A stretch of DNA of 14,754 bases, from contig QKCS01000182.1 in assembly GCA_003246795.1 (NCBI GenBank), positions 1 to 14,754 on the forward strand, written 5' to 3'. Positions 5,732 through 13,074 of this stretch are shown here, one piece after another. Origin of the DNA: Alphaproteobacteria bacterium (GTDB lineage: Bacteria; Pseudomonadota; Alphaproteobacteria; Micropepsales; Micropepsaceae). Both the position numbers and the translations under genes were made by a program. Positions within the stretch are counted from its first letter, which is position 1, and each line of letters begins with the position of its first letter. The notes below the pieces were generated by a model that saw only the letters and a list, made by a program, of their open reading frames with translations, was not told where the DNA came from and searched no databases.

Positions 5732-6742
5732 ATGAACACGAAAACACTGCTGCTTGGCGCAGCTGCGTCGATCGTTCTTTGCGGCACGGCGAACGCCGCT
5801 CACTTCAAAGGTTGGTATGTCGGCCTCGAGGGCGGCGCAAACTGGATCGATGACACGGACGCGACGATCGCGTTCAGCGCGACCGAAAGTGGCGTTTTCA
5901 CCTCCGCGGGGACGGTCAGTTTCGACGACGGCTGGGCGGTGCTCGCGACGCTGGGCTATTCCTACGGCGAACATTGGCGCATGGAGTTCGAAGGCGGCTA
6001 TCGCGCCAACGACACGACCGGCGGCTACGCCGAGGTGAACGAATGGTCGCTGATGATGAACGCGCTCTACGACATTCACCTCTCGCCGTCGCTCGACCTC
6101 ACGTTCGGCGCGGGCGCCGGTTACGACTGGGCGACGCTCGATCTCGGCGGCGTCGTCGAGGACACCGACGGCAACTTCGCCTATCAGGGCATCGCCGGTC
6201 TGAGTTGGGCGATGGGCCACCGCACCGACCTGACGCTGACCTACCGTTATCTGAACGTCGACAGTCCGTCCTTCAGTCTTGCGGGCCTGCCGTTCGACGC
6301 CGACGACGTGACGAAACATACGGTGACGCTGGGCCTTCGTTTCGATCTTTCGCCGGATGTGGAACCTGCGGCGCCACCGCCGCCACCGCCGCCGCCACCG
6401 CCGCCGCCCAAGGCGACGAGCTTCCTGATCTTCTTCGGCTTCGGCAAATGCAACATCTCGGGCGAAGCGGACGCGGTGCTCAGCGAAGCGGCATCGGCCG
6501 CGAAGGCGTCCGGTTCGACGACGGTCCAAATCGTCGGCCACACCGACTCCGTCGGTTCGGCGGCGGCGAACCAGAAGCTCTCCGAATGCCGCGCCGACGC
6601 CGCAAAGTCCAACCTCGTCGCCAAAGGCATCGACGAGGGCGCGATCACGGCCACGGGCAAAGGCGAAAGCGAACTTCTGGTTCAAACCGGCGACGACGTG
6701 AAAGAACCCCAAAACCGCCGCGCGACGATCGACGTCAAATAA
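5732..6742 (+). CDS. OmpA family outer membrane protein, paralog 2
   Basis: This 336-residue tandem paralog of the preceding gene has the same order of parts. A signal peptide ends at about residue 22 (CGTANA before AHFKGWYVG). A barrel runs to about residue 205, then exactly twelve prolines, then an OmpA domain with GHTDSVGS, NQKLSECRADA and EPQNRRATID. The OmpA domains are about four-fifths identical by eye. The barrels differ mainly in the loop-like stretches. The start at 5732 aligns with the start of paralog 1 after the shared GGGGGACAT. An ATG at 5729 and a TTG at 5720 are in frame but less likely. The Cys in the signal peptide (IVLCGTANA) is not in a good lipobox context. The proposed role is outer-membrane integrity through peptidoglycan binding. 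The gene has its own leader and terminator, so the pair can be regulated differently. Confidence 0.92.
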   Translation: MNTKTLLLGAAASIVLCGTANAAHFKGWYVGLEGGANWIDDTDATIAFSATESGVFTSAGTVSFDDGWAVLATLGYSYGEHWRMEFEGGYRANDTTGGYAEVNEWSLMMNALYDIHLSPSLDLTFGAGAGYDWATLDLGGVVEDTDGNFAYQGIAGLSWAMGHRTDLTLTYRYLNVDSPSFSLAGLPFDADDVTKHTVTLGLRFDLSPDVEPAAPPPPPPPPPPPPKATSFLIFFGFGKCNISGEADAVLSEAASAAKASGSTTVQIVGHTDSVGSAAANQKLSECRADAAKSNLVAKGIDEGAITATGKGESELLVQTGDDVKEPQNRRATIDVK

Positions 6743-6760
6743 GTCGCTCGCAACTTTGCC

Positions 6761-6794
6761 AAGGGCGAAACCTCCGGCTTCGCCCTTTTTCTTT
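6761..6794 (+). terminator. Rho-independent terminator of ompA paralog 2
   Basis: A 9-bp stem AAGGGCGAA (6761-6769) / TTCGCCCTT (6779-6787) has a 9-base loop and is followed by TTTCTTT. It lies 18 bases after the stop codon. Confidence 0.85.
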
Positions 6795-6853
6795 GCGCGT
6801 CTCTTTTGTGAACGCCTTCGTTCGCCTGCTGGACACGCCTATCTGGACTTTAA

Positions 6854-7222
6854 GTGTCCCGCAGCTACATTCCGCAAATGGTGGAGAACGTGGAGGACGC
6901 CGCCACGACCGAATCCGCTGTTTACGAGTACTGGGTCAAGCGGCTCGGCGACCCGCGCTACAACCTCGCGGAAATAAAGGCCTATTTGCCCGCTTTGCAT
7001 GCCGCCGCCTTCAAGGCGCCGCTTCTTCTCATTCACGGCGACGAGGACCGCGTGGTTCCGATTCGCCAAAGCCGCATCATGGAAAAGGCGATGCGCGTCG
7101 CTGGAAAACAGGTCCGCCTCGTCGAAATCGAAGACGAGGGCCACAACTTCTCCAAACCGGAATCCGACCTGGAGCTGATGACGGAACTCGAAAAATTCCT
7201 AGCGGCTCACATCGGCAGTTGA
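6854..7222 (+). pseudogene. C-terminal remnant of an S9 / prolyl-oligopeptidase-family hydrolase
   Basis: The 122 codons encode only the last part of an alpha/beta hydrolase of the S9 peptidase type, a family usually 600-700 residues long. What remains is the stretch YEYWVKRLGDP, then APLLLIHGDEDRVVP with the catalytic-Asp loop, QSRIMEKAMRVAGKQV, and EDEGHNF with the catalytic His. The nucleophile motif G-x-S-x-G-G and the beta-propeller are absent. A TAA (6851-6853) stands directly before the GTG at 6854, and no ribosome binding site precedes it. The upstream 110 bases hold a terminator and nothing that resembles the missing part. I read it as a deletion remnant left after rearrangement next to the ompA pair. 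A small independent hydrolase is unlikely because the nucleophile is missing. Confidence 0.72.
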
Positions 7223-7374
7223 TGGGGGTCCAGGAACCGTCGCACGACGATCGGTTTGATATAAGGGACAGCGCCAAATCTTCGGACCCAGGGGCGGGGT
7301 AGCTTGCCGCTCTTTCCGCAGGGGCCATTACGATCGAATCTGCTAAGAACTTCCAGCAGTCGCGGAGCCACCGC

Positions 7375-8067
7375 ATGGATCTTTCGATCGTCTCCATCGT
7401 TGTCGCCATCATTGCGATCATCGTGGCGGCGGCGTTGTGGGAGCGTTGGCGCACTTACGAACGCGCCGAGTTCATCCGCGCCTACATGTTCCCGCCGGGC
7501 CTCTTCGCGAAGCTTGTTCAGCGCCGCCCGGGGCTCGTCCAAAAGGACCAGCAGCTCGTCGCCCGCGCGCTCCGTCAGTTCTTTCTCGCTCATTTGAAGA
7601 GCGGCCGCAAATTCGTGTCCATGCCATCGCAGGTCGCCGACGACCTTTGGCACGAGTTCATTCTCTACACGCGTCATTATCAGCAGTTCTGCGACAAGGC
7701 GTTCGGCCGCTTCCTGCATCACACGCCGGCCGTCGTCTTGAGCGCCGACAAGCAAAACAACACCGGCCTGCGCCGCGTCTGGTGGCAGTGCTGCCTGGAG
7801 GAGAACATCAACCCGCGCACGCCCACGCGCCTCCCCCTGCTCTTCGCGCTCGACGAGAAGCTGAACGTCGAAGGCGGCTTCCGCTATGTCCCCGACTGCA
7901 GCGGCGTGAAACGCGAAGGCGAGAAGCGGGACAGCGCCACGCCCTATTGCGGCGGCGACTTCGCCAGCGCGGATTTCGACGGTTCGACAGAGGGCTTCGG
8001 CGATTCCGACAGCGACGGCGGCGGAGGCGACGGCGACGGTTGCGGTGGCGGATGCGGCGGAGATTGA
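7375..8067 (+). CDS. GRDP-like membrane-anchored protein with a Gly/Cys-rich tail
   Basis: This 230-residue protein begins with one hydrophobic helix (about residues 3-22) that should anchor it in the inner membrane. The body (about 35-175) carries VSMPSQVADDLWHEFILYTRHYQQFC and FLHHTPAV, typical of the bacterial glycine-rich-domain-protein-like family, with conserved D90, W92, H93, H101, H115 and H116. The function of that family is unknown. The tail from about 191 is low-complexity and acidic-glycine-rich, ending DGCGGGCGGD with two cysteines. Such GCGGG tails recur in proteins of this general type. The ATG at 7375 has GGAG at 7364-7367. The next gene starts four bases after the stop, so the two form an operon and probably act together. 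Metal binding through the His/Asp/Cys residues is possible but unproven. Confidence 0.75.
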   Translation: MDLSIVSIVVAIIAIIVAAALWERWRTYERAEFIRAYMFPPGLFAKLVQRRPGLVQKDQQLVARALRQFFLAHLKSGRKFVSMPSQVADDLWHEFILYTRHYQQFCDKAFGRFLHHTPAVVLSADKQNNTGLRRVWWQCCLEENINPRTPTRLPLLFALDEKLNVEGGFRYVPDCSGVKREGEKRDSATPYCGGDFASADFDGSTEGFGDSDSDGGGGDGDGCGGGCGGD

Positions 8068-8071
8068 AGCG

Positions 8072-8737
8072 ATGAAGAAACTCATCGATCGCATCAAATC
8101 ATCCCTCGGCTTGCGGTCGAACGAACAGGCCGGCGACGTTCGGCTCGTCGATCCGAACACGATCCTCCTCTCAATCCCGACCCTGGCCGATGGCCTTCCC
8201 GACCTCGAAGACGCCCGCGACGTCGGCGCCGGCGACCTCGTTCTGCACGAAGACGACTGGACGCAGGTCGAGTTCTTCCCCATCGCACGTCTTGCGGAGA
8301 TGCAGACGAAGATGAGAGAGCTGAAGGCGTGCGAAACGGCAAACCGCACCGACGCCGGCTGGAAAGACGCCTATGTCCGCAAGATCGATCGCATGCCGGT
8401 CGTCGATCGTCCCGGTGCGCTCACACATCTCGAATCCGTGCTCGGCGCGGCCTCCGGCAAAGCGCCCCTGCTGGCGGCCAGCGACAGCATTACGGGTCGC
8501 GTCCGCAACGCATTCCATATGACCCTGGGCGGCAACGTCGCGCTGTACGGACTCACGCAAGATGGCGGCATACCCCTGCTCGGCGCGTCGGTCGGCGAGA
8601 ACCCGGACAATACGAAGCTCGTGGCCGCCTTCGCGAAGCTCCATGCGTCCGACAAGCTCGTGCTCGTCGATTGGCCCGGCCAAATGATCCTGATGGGCGT
8701 GGCCGACGGAGGGAAGATCGAGGTGTGGCGCCCGTGA
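8072..8737 (+). CDS. Unrecognised protein, partner of the GRDP-like gene
   Basis: This 221-residue protein is not one I can assign to a family. It is soluble in character, with no signal peptide and no membrane helix. The N-terminus is basic and amphipathic (MKKLIDRIKSSLGLRS). The body contains LVLHEDDWTQVEFFP, a Lys/Asp/Arg-rich central part and a C-terminal beta-like region (LVLVDWPGQMILMGVADGGKIEVWRP). The ATG at 8072 is chosen because GGAG (8059-8062) lies nine bases upstream. An in-frame GTG at 8045, inside the previous gene, is the alternative and would add nine residues. The 4-base gap to the GRDP-like gene shows cotranscription. No terminator lies between them, and a clear one follows this gene. 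Confidence 0.75.
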   Translation: MKKLIDRIKSSLGLRSNEQAGDVRLVDPNTILLSIPTLADGLPDLEDARDVGAGDLVLHEDDWTQVEFFPIARLAEMQTKMRELKACETANRTDAGWKDAYVRKIDRMPVVDRPGALTHLESVLGAASGKAPLLAASDSITGRVRNAFHMTLGGNVALYGLTQDGGIPLLGASVGENPDNTKLVAAFAKLHASDKLVLVDWPGQMILMGVADGGKIEVWRP

Positions 8738-8741
8738 CAGA

Positions 8742-8773
8742 AAGGCGGCGCCGGTTGGGCGCCGCCTTGCTTT
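8742..8773 (+). terminator. Rho-independent terminator between convergent genes
   Basis: A stem AAGGCGGCGCC (8742-8752) / GGCGCCGCCTT (8758-8768) with loop GGTTG is followed by GCTTT. The A run at 8741-8743 gives a short T run on the other strand, so it may also end the alkB transcript coming from the right. Confidence 0.75.
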
Positions 8774-8790
8774 GCGCGGTCGGTATCTTC

Positions 8791-9987
8791 TCAAGCGGCG
8801 GCCGGCAACGCAGCCGCCTCCGCACCGTACCGGCGATAAAGCGCAGCTTTGCGCGTCGGGGCGACGTTGACTTTCGTGATGTCGCCGCCGGCCCACGCCA
8901 TCACCTTCGGATCCATCACCCGGAACCACAGCGCCGGGATCGCGGCCAGTGCGTAGCAACCTGGATACCCGCTCGGTAGGCGCGGCAGGTCGGGGAAGTC
9001 GCGCAACGCCTGATACGGCCGAAGCGCGTTCGCGTGGTGATCCGAATGACGCTGCAGATGGAAAAGAAGCAGGTTCGACACGATGTGGTTCGTGTTCCAC
9101 GAATGGCGCGGCTGCACCGGCTCGTACCGCCCGTTGGGCAGCTTCCGCCGCAACAGCCCATAGTGCTCCACATAGTTCGCTTGCGTGAGCCCGTACCAGC
9201 CGACGAAATGATGCAGGGCGATGAACGGCAGTACGTGCCAGCCGAACAGCGCCGCGCTCGCCGCAGCGATGGAAAGCGTGATCGCATAACCCTGCAGGAT
9301 GTCGTTCTCGAGCGACCAGAAGCTCTTGCCCTTCTTCGAAAGGCGCAGCCGCTCGTGCGCCCAGCCGCGCTTGAACGTGCCGGGCAGTTCGCGCGTCGCG
9401 AAGGCGTAAATGGATTCGCCCATGCGCGAACTCGCAGGGTCGTCCGGCGTCGACACCCACACGTGATGGCCGCGGTTGTGCTCGATGCAGAAATGGCCGT
9501 AGCCGATGAGCGCGTTGACGAGCTTCGCGCCGAGCCGGTCGACCGCGTTCGTCTTGTGGCCGAGTTCGTGCCCGAGGGTCAGCACGTCGCCGTGCACGGA
9601 GCCCACGCCCCACGCGAAAGCGAGGATCGCCCACCACGGCAGCGGCTGCGTCCCCACGAACCACACGGCCGCGAAGAAGCTTGCATAGAAGAACGGCACC
9701 GTCGCGTGCAGGAGGATGCGGTAGAAGGGATCGGCCGCCATCGCCTCGACGATCTCTTCGGGCGGATTGTGCGTGTCCTCGCCCGCGAACAGATCGAACA
9801 ACGGAATGAACGCATAGAGATAGGCGAGCGGCAGGAACACCGCGGCGATGCTGCCGGTCCAGAAATAAAGCCCGATCGCGGCCGGCGTCACGAATGCGAG
9901 CAGGAACGAAAAGAACCAGTAGTACCGCTTGCCGTCCCGGTAGCTGACGGTCCGTCCGTCCGCGGTCGTGGCCGTATAGGTCTTCAT
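8791..9987 (-). CDS. alkB: AlkB-type alkane 1-monooxygenase
   Basis: This 398-residue integral membrane non-haem di-iron enzyme hydroxylates the terminal carbon of alkanes, using electrons from rubredoxin. All histidine boxes are present: HELGHK at 140-145, EHNRGHH at 169-175 and LQRHSDHH at 311-318. The AlkB signature NYVEHYGLLR lies at 271-280. Hydrophobic segments at about 24-45, 47-66, 93-112, 117-135 and 235-262 fit the six-helix membrane fold. The length is normal for the family, and there is no fused rubredoxin domain. The ATG at 9987 has AGGGAG about 8-13 bases upstream. It is divergent from an AraC-type regulator, the usual arrangement for alkane-induced control. No rubredoxin, rubredoxin reductase or alcohol dehydrogenase is in the window, so partners must be elsewhere. 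The acyl-CoA dehydrogenase relative at 185 is too distant to be called part of the pathway. Confidence 0.96.
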   Translation of the reverse strand: MKTYTATTADGRTVSYRDGKRYYWFFSFLLAFVTPAAIGLYFWTGSIAAVFLPLAYLYAFIPLFDLFAGEDTHNPPEEIVEAMAADPFYRILLHATVPFFYASFFAAVWFVGTQPLPWWAILAFAWGVGSVHGDVLTLGHELGHKTNAVDRLGAKLVNALIGYGHFCIEHNRGHHVWVSTPDDPASSRMGESIYAFATRELPGTFKRGWAHERLRLSKKGKSFWSLENDILQGYAITLSIAAASAALFGWHVLPFIALHHFVGWYGLTQANYVEHYGLLRRKLPNGRYEPVQPRHSWNTNHIVSNLLLFHLQRHSDHHANALRPYQALRDFPDLPRLPSGYPGCYALAAIPALWFRVMDPKVMAWAGGDITKVNVAPTRKAALYRRYGAEAAALPAAA

Positions 9988-10092
9988 GAGGTTTCTCCCT
10001 GAAGGCACGTTTGCGGCACGAAACCTATGGGTGCGGCGCGAGACGGACGAGTTCCGCCCGCGCCAAAGATGTGGCATTTTGCGCCACGACCC
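9988..10092. promoter_or_regulatory. Divergent alkB-araC control region with a palindrome
   Basis: This 105-base gap must hold both promoters. GTGGC (10071-10075) and GCCAC (10083-10087) form an inverted repeat with a 7-base spacer, centred 92 bases from the alkB start and just before the preferred araC start. It is a plausible site for the AraC protein or for autorepression. I see no clear -35/-10 pair and no proper sigma-54 -24/-12 motif. Confidence 0.4.
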
Positions 10093-11109
10093 ATGCCGAA
10101 GCCCCGTCAAAAGGCCGAACGCGACCCGAGCAAGGCGGTCCCCGCCCCTGCCGCCTACATCCGCGCGCTGCTGCGCCGCTTCGCGCCGGACGAGGCGACC
10201 CGAACGAAACTGCTCGCCGGCACCGACATCGACCAGCGGCGTCTTGCGGACCCGGCCGCCGAGGTGACGTTGTTTTCCTTCGTCAGCTTCAGCGAGAACC
10301 TGACGCGCATCGTCGGCCCCGAATGGCCGCTCGACGCGCTCCCTGCGTGGAGCACGGCGATGCAAGGCGCGCTCGAGGTCGCCGTGCGCAGCGCGCCGAC
10401 CGTGCGCGAAGGCCTCGAGACCATGGCGCGCTACGGCCACGTGCGCGGACCCTATCTCGGTATCAGCATCGCCCGCGAGCGGACGAAGACGAAACTCTCG
10501 CTGACGGCGACCGTCCCGATCGACGGCCCGACGCGCCGCGCGATGCTCGAAACGGCGGCGTTGAGCGCGGCCGCGATGACGGCGCAAATCCTCGAAGGCG
10601 GCACGGGCGATCTCGAATTCCACTTCCCCTGGAAGGCGCCTGCCCACGCCGCGCGTCTGACGGCCGTCTTTTCAAGCACCGTGAAATTCGATCAGCCCAC
10701 CTGCGCGCTTGTCGTCGCGAACGCGCTTTGTGACCGGCCTTCGCCGTTCGCCGACGCGGCGCTCCACGCCTCCGCCGTCGCTGAGCTCGACGAAGCCGCG
10801 CGCCGCATCCAGAGCGAAGACCTGCTGCCTCTGCGCGTCGCGCGTCTCTTCAAACGCCGCCGCACCGGACGCTTGAGCGAAGAAGCGGCAGCGAAGGAAC
10901 TGGGCATGTCGCGCCGCACGTTGGTGCGCCGCCTCGCCGCCGCCGGCACGACCTATCGCGCGTTGCTCGACACGGACCTCAAGCAGCGCGCGGCCCGGCT
11001 GCTCGAAGGCGGCACCCTCACCCGCGCCGAGATGGCCGAGACTCTGGGCTTCGAAGACCCGACCTCCTTCAGCCGCGCCTGCCGCCGCTGGTTCAAGAAG
11101 AAGGCGTAA
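10093..11109 (+). CDS. AraC family transcriptional regulator, probable alkB activator
   Basis: From the ATG at 10093 the protein has 338 residues. The N-terminal two-thirds fits the arabinose-binding-like ligand domain of the AlkR/OruR-type AraC proteins. The C-terminal 95 residues form the double helix-turn-helix: RLSEEAAAKELGMSRRTLVRRLAAAGTTYRALLDTDLKQRAARLL for the first, and AEMAETLGFEDPTSFSRACRRWF for the second, with the typical F-x-D-x-x-S-F-x-R-A. Two earlier in-frame ATGs (10027 and 10069) exist. I prefer 10093 because the longer versions would translate the palindrome at 10071-10087 and add a low-complexity Arg/Pro stretch. None of the three starts has a good ribosome binding site. 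Divergence from alkB suggests it senses alkanes or their products. Its stop lies four bases from the stop of the convergent transglutaminase gene. Confidence 0.88.
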   Translation: MPKPRQKAERDPSKAVPAPAAYIRALLRRFAPDEATRTKLLAGTDIDQRRLADPAAEVTLFSFVSFSENLTRIVGPEWPLDALPAWSTAMQGALEVAVRSAPTVREGLETMARYGHVRGPYLGISIARERTKTKLSLTATVPIDGPTRRAMLETAALSAAAMTAQILEGGTGDLEFHFPWKAPAHAARLTAVFSSTVKFDQPTCALVVANALCDRPSPFADAALHASAVAELDEAARRIQSEDLLPLRVARLFKRRRTGRLSEEAAAKELGMSRRTLVRRLAAAGTTYRALLDTDLKQRAARLLEGGTLTRAEMAETLGFEDPTSFSRACRRWFKKKA

Positions 11110-11113
11110 CAGC

Positions 11114-12082
11114 CTATTGCTGTTGCTGCTGTTGTTGTTGCTGCGCATCGCCCGCCAGCGCCTCGATGCGGCCGACAAGGTGGGGCATCGGCCGCACCAC
11201 GCGCAGGAAATCGTCGTGCCGGCGCGGGCCTTGCGCGGGGCGCACGGTCACGGCGACGGCGAGTTCGCTCGCCACTGCGCCCTTGTACACGCCGCGCGAC
11301 GGCGGCACGTCGTCATAGTCGCGCCCGATTGCGACGCGGATGTGCCGTTCGCTCGCGATCACGTTGTTCGTCGGATCGAACCCGACCCAACCGCAACCGG
11401 GCACGAACGCCTCCATCCAGGCGTGCGTCGCATCAGGCGCCGACCGGTCGCCGGCGTCGACCTTCGTGAACAGATAGCCGGAGACATAGCGCGCAGGGAT
11501 GCCCCAACCGCGCGCGATCGAAATCATGATGTGCGAAAAGTCCTGGCACACGCCGCGGCCCTTCGACAACGCAACGTCGATCGGCGAATCGACCGTCGTC
11601 GCCTGCGGCACGTACTCGAACGCCTCGAACAGCAGGCGGCAGAGCCGGCGCAGCGACGTCATCGGATCGTCGAGCTTCGCGATGCCGCGCTGGGTGAGGA
11701 ACGCGGCCAGCGCCGGGGTCGACTGCGACACACCGCGGTCTTCCAGCCAGTCGAAATGCTCGCCCTTCAGATTCGGCGCTTCGAGCGCCTGCCACGCCGA
11801 CGCGTCGACCCACTCGGGCGGCGCCGCCGTGGGCTGAATCTCGACCTCGGCCTCCGCCTCGATCGTGAGCTCGCGGTGCACGCCGGGCACGTCGAAGTGA
11901 TAGACGGCGTTGCCGAAATGATCCGTGTACGCCTGAAGAATGGCGCGCGGCTGCGACGACACCTGGAAGGACAGAAGGCGCTGCGCCCCGTCCGTCTTCG
12001 GCTGCATGTAGAGCTGCATTACGCTTTCGCGCACAGGCCCGTCATAGCGGTAGCGGGTGACGTGGCGGACCAAATAGAACAT
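11114..12082 (-). CDS. Transglutaminase-like cysteine peptidase-fold protein
   Basis: This 322-residue protein has an N-terminal beta domain (about 1-85, bacterial transglutaminase-like N-terminal type, starting YLVRHVTRYRYDGPV) and a catalytic core. The triad is complete: C179 in GRGVCQDFSH, H220 in DATHAW and D236 in GFDPTNN. Bacterial members are thought to be peptidases or amide-forming enzymes rather than cross-linkers. It is the last gene of a trio with an alpha-E protein and a circularly permuted ATP-grasp protein, six bases behind the alpha-E stop codon. AGGG lies about nine bases upstream of the ATG at 12082. The C-terminus is unusual: nine consecutive glutamines (314-322) in mixed CAA/CAG codons run directly to the stop codon. 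No terminator follows before the convergent araC gene. Confidence 0.9.
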   Translation of the reverse strand: MFYLVRHVTRYRYDGPVRESVMQLYMQPKTDGAQRLLSFQVSSQPRAILQAYTDHFGNAVYHFDVPGVHRELTIEAEAEVEIQPTAAPPEWVDASAWQALEAPNLKGEHFDWLEDRGVSQSTPALAAFLTQRGIAKLDDPMTSLRRLCRLLFEAFEYVPQATTVDSPIDVALSKGRGVCQDFSHIMISIARGWGIPARYVSGYLFTKVDAGDRSAPDATHAWMEAFVPGCGWVGFDPTNNVIASERHIRVAIGRDYDDVPPSRGVYKGAVASELAVAVTVRPAQGPRRHDDFLRVVRPMPHLVGRIEALAGDAQQQQQQQQQ

Positions 12083-12087
12083 CGCGT

Positions 12088-13074
12088 CTATCCCTGCAGC
12101 AATTCGTCGACGTTGTAGCCGACGAACGCATCGAAGACGGTGTGGTGAATCTGGTTGCACGCCGCCTGGATATTGTGGAGGAAGGCGTCGATATCGCCCT
12201 CGAGCAGTTCGTCCACCTGCCCGAAATCCAGATTGGCTTTGAGCCGGCCGGCGACGCGTTCCGCGTGGGCCCGTCGGCCTGGCGCGCCCCCGCGCCCCAA
12301 AAGCCCCAGCTCCGCGTGCACCCGGTCGACCGCGAAACGGATCGAGTGCGGAAACAACGGATCGAGGATCAGAAACTCGGCGATCTTCGCGTGCTGAACT
12401 TCGGCCGTGTACACTTTGCAATACGCCTCGTACGCCGTGCACTGCTTCAAAAGCGTGATGCGCTCGAAATAGCGCGGCGCGCGCAAATGCTGCGGCACGT
12501 CGGGCGGAAGCCGGCCGAAATGCAGATCGAGCAGGCGGCTGACCAACAGCGCGCGTTCGATGTAGCGGCCGAGCTGAATGAAGTGCCAGCCCTGCCCGTG
12601 CTGCATCGTCGAATCGGTCGTGCCCGCGAAAAGGAGCAGCCGGTCGCGCACCTCGCGCAGCAACGCCACGGGCTGGGTGCGCCACGTGCCCTCGATGTCG
12701 GGCGCGGCAAGCTTCAGATGCAGGAGGTTGATCTGCTCCCACATCTCCGTCGAGATCAGTTCGCGCACCTGCCGCGCGTTGTCGCGCGCCTGATGCACGT
12801 TGCCGACGATCGACGACGGATGCGCCTTGTCGAGCGTGAATTGCCGGGCGATATCGAGCGGTCCGGCGTCGTCGGCGGGCACGACCATCGGCCAGCTCAA
12901 CGCGCCGACGACCCGGATCCACGCCTCGGCCTCGTCGTCCGGCGTCTGATCGACCATCGCCTCGAGCTTCACGGCAAGCACGCGCGACGCGTGCTCCGTC
13001 CGCTCCAAACAGCGCGCCATCCAGTAGAGCGCGTCGGCGACGCGCGAGAGCATCACGGCGCCGCCGCTGCTCAT
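12088..13074 (-). CDS. Alpha-E domain protein (DUF403)
   Basis: This mainly alpha-helical protein of 328 residues is recognised by LSRVADALYWMARCLERTEHASRVLAVKL near the start, WHFIQLGRYIERALLVSRLLDLHF in the middle and the C-terminal region around NIQAACNQIHHTVFDAF. The first two carry the repeated R-x-x-E-R/Y-I-E-R pattern of the alpha-E family. No enzymatic activity is known. In Iyer and Aravind's genomic analysis of amidoligases it always travels with the ATP-grasp and transglutaminase genes as part of a predicted peptide-synthesis or tagging system. The ATG at 13074 overlaps the upstream stop codon (ATGA) and fits translational coupling. The ATG at 13053 (MLSRVADALYW) is the other candidate and matches the usual family start. 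Confidence 0.9.
   Translation of the reverse strand: MSSGGAVMLSRVADALYWMARCLERTEHASRVLAVKLEAMVDQTPDDEAEAWIRVVGALSWPMVVPADDAGPLDIARQFTLDKAHPSSIVGNVHQARDNARQVRELISTEMWEQINLLHLKLAAPDIEGTWRTQPVALLREVRDRLLLFAGTTDSTMQHGQGWHFIQLGRYIERALLVSRLLDLHFGRLPPDVPQHLRAPRYFERITLLKQCTAYEAYCKVYTAEVQHAKIAEFLILDPLFPHSIRFAVDRVHAELGLLGRGGAPGRRAHAERVAGRLKANLDFGQVDELLEGDIDAFLHNIQAACNQIHHTVFDAFVGYNVDELLQG

Noticed and set aside
5148..6411. CCG/CCA repeats as a microsatellite or phase-variable tract
   Set aside because: Both tracts encode exactly twelve prolines with mixed codons, consistent with a selected protein linker rather than slippage.
4417..6712. Long minus-strand open frames opposite both ompA genes
   Set aside because: They are mirror products of GC-rich codon bias. 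Their Arg-rich runs mirror the proline linkers, and the OmpA frames carry unmistakable domains.
10020..10092. A sigma-54 promoter for alkB
   Set aside because: TGGC words occur but no GG-N10-GC pair with a suitable TTGC box was found.
11117..12118. A plus-strand frame starting with a leucine run
   Set aside because: It is the complement of the transglutaminase gene and its CAA/CAG tail, with Arg-rich low-complexity content and no ribosome binding site.
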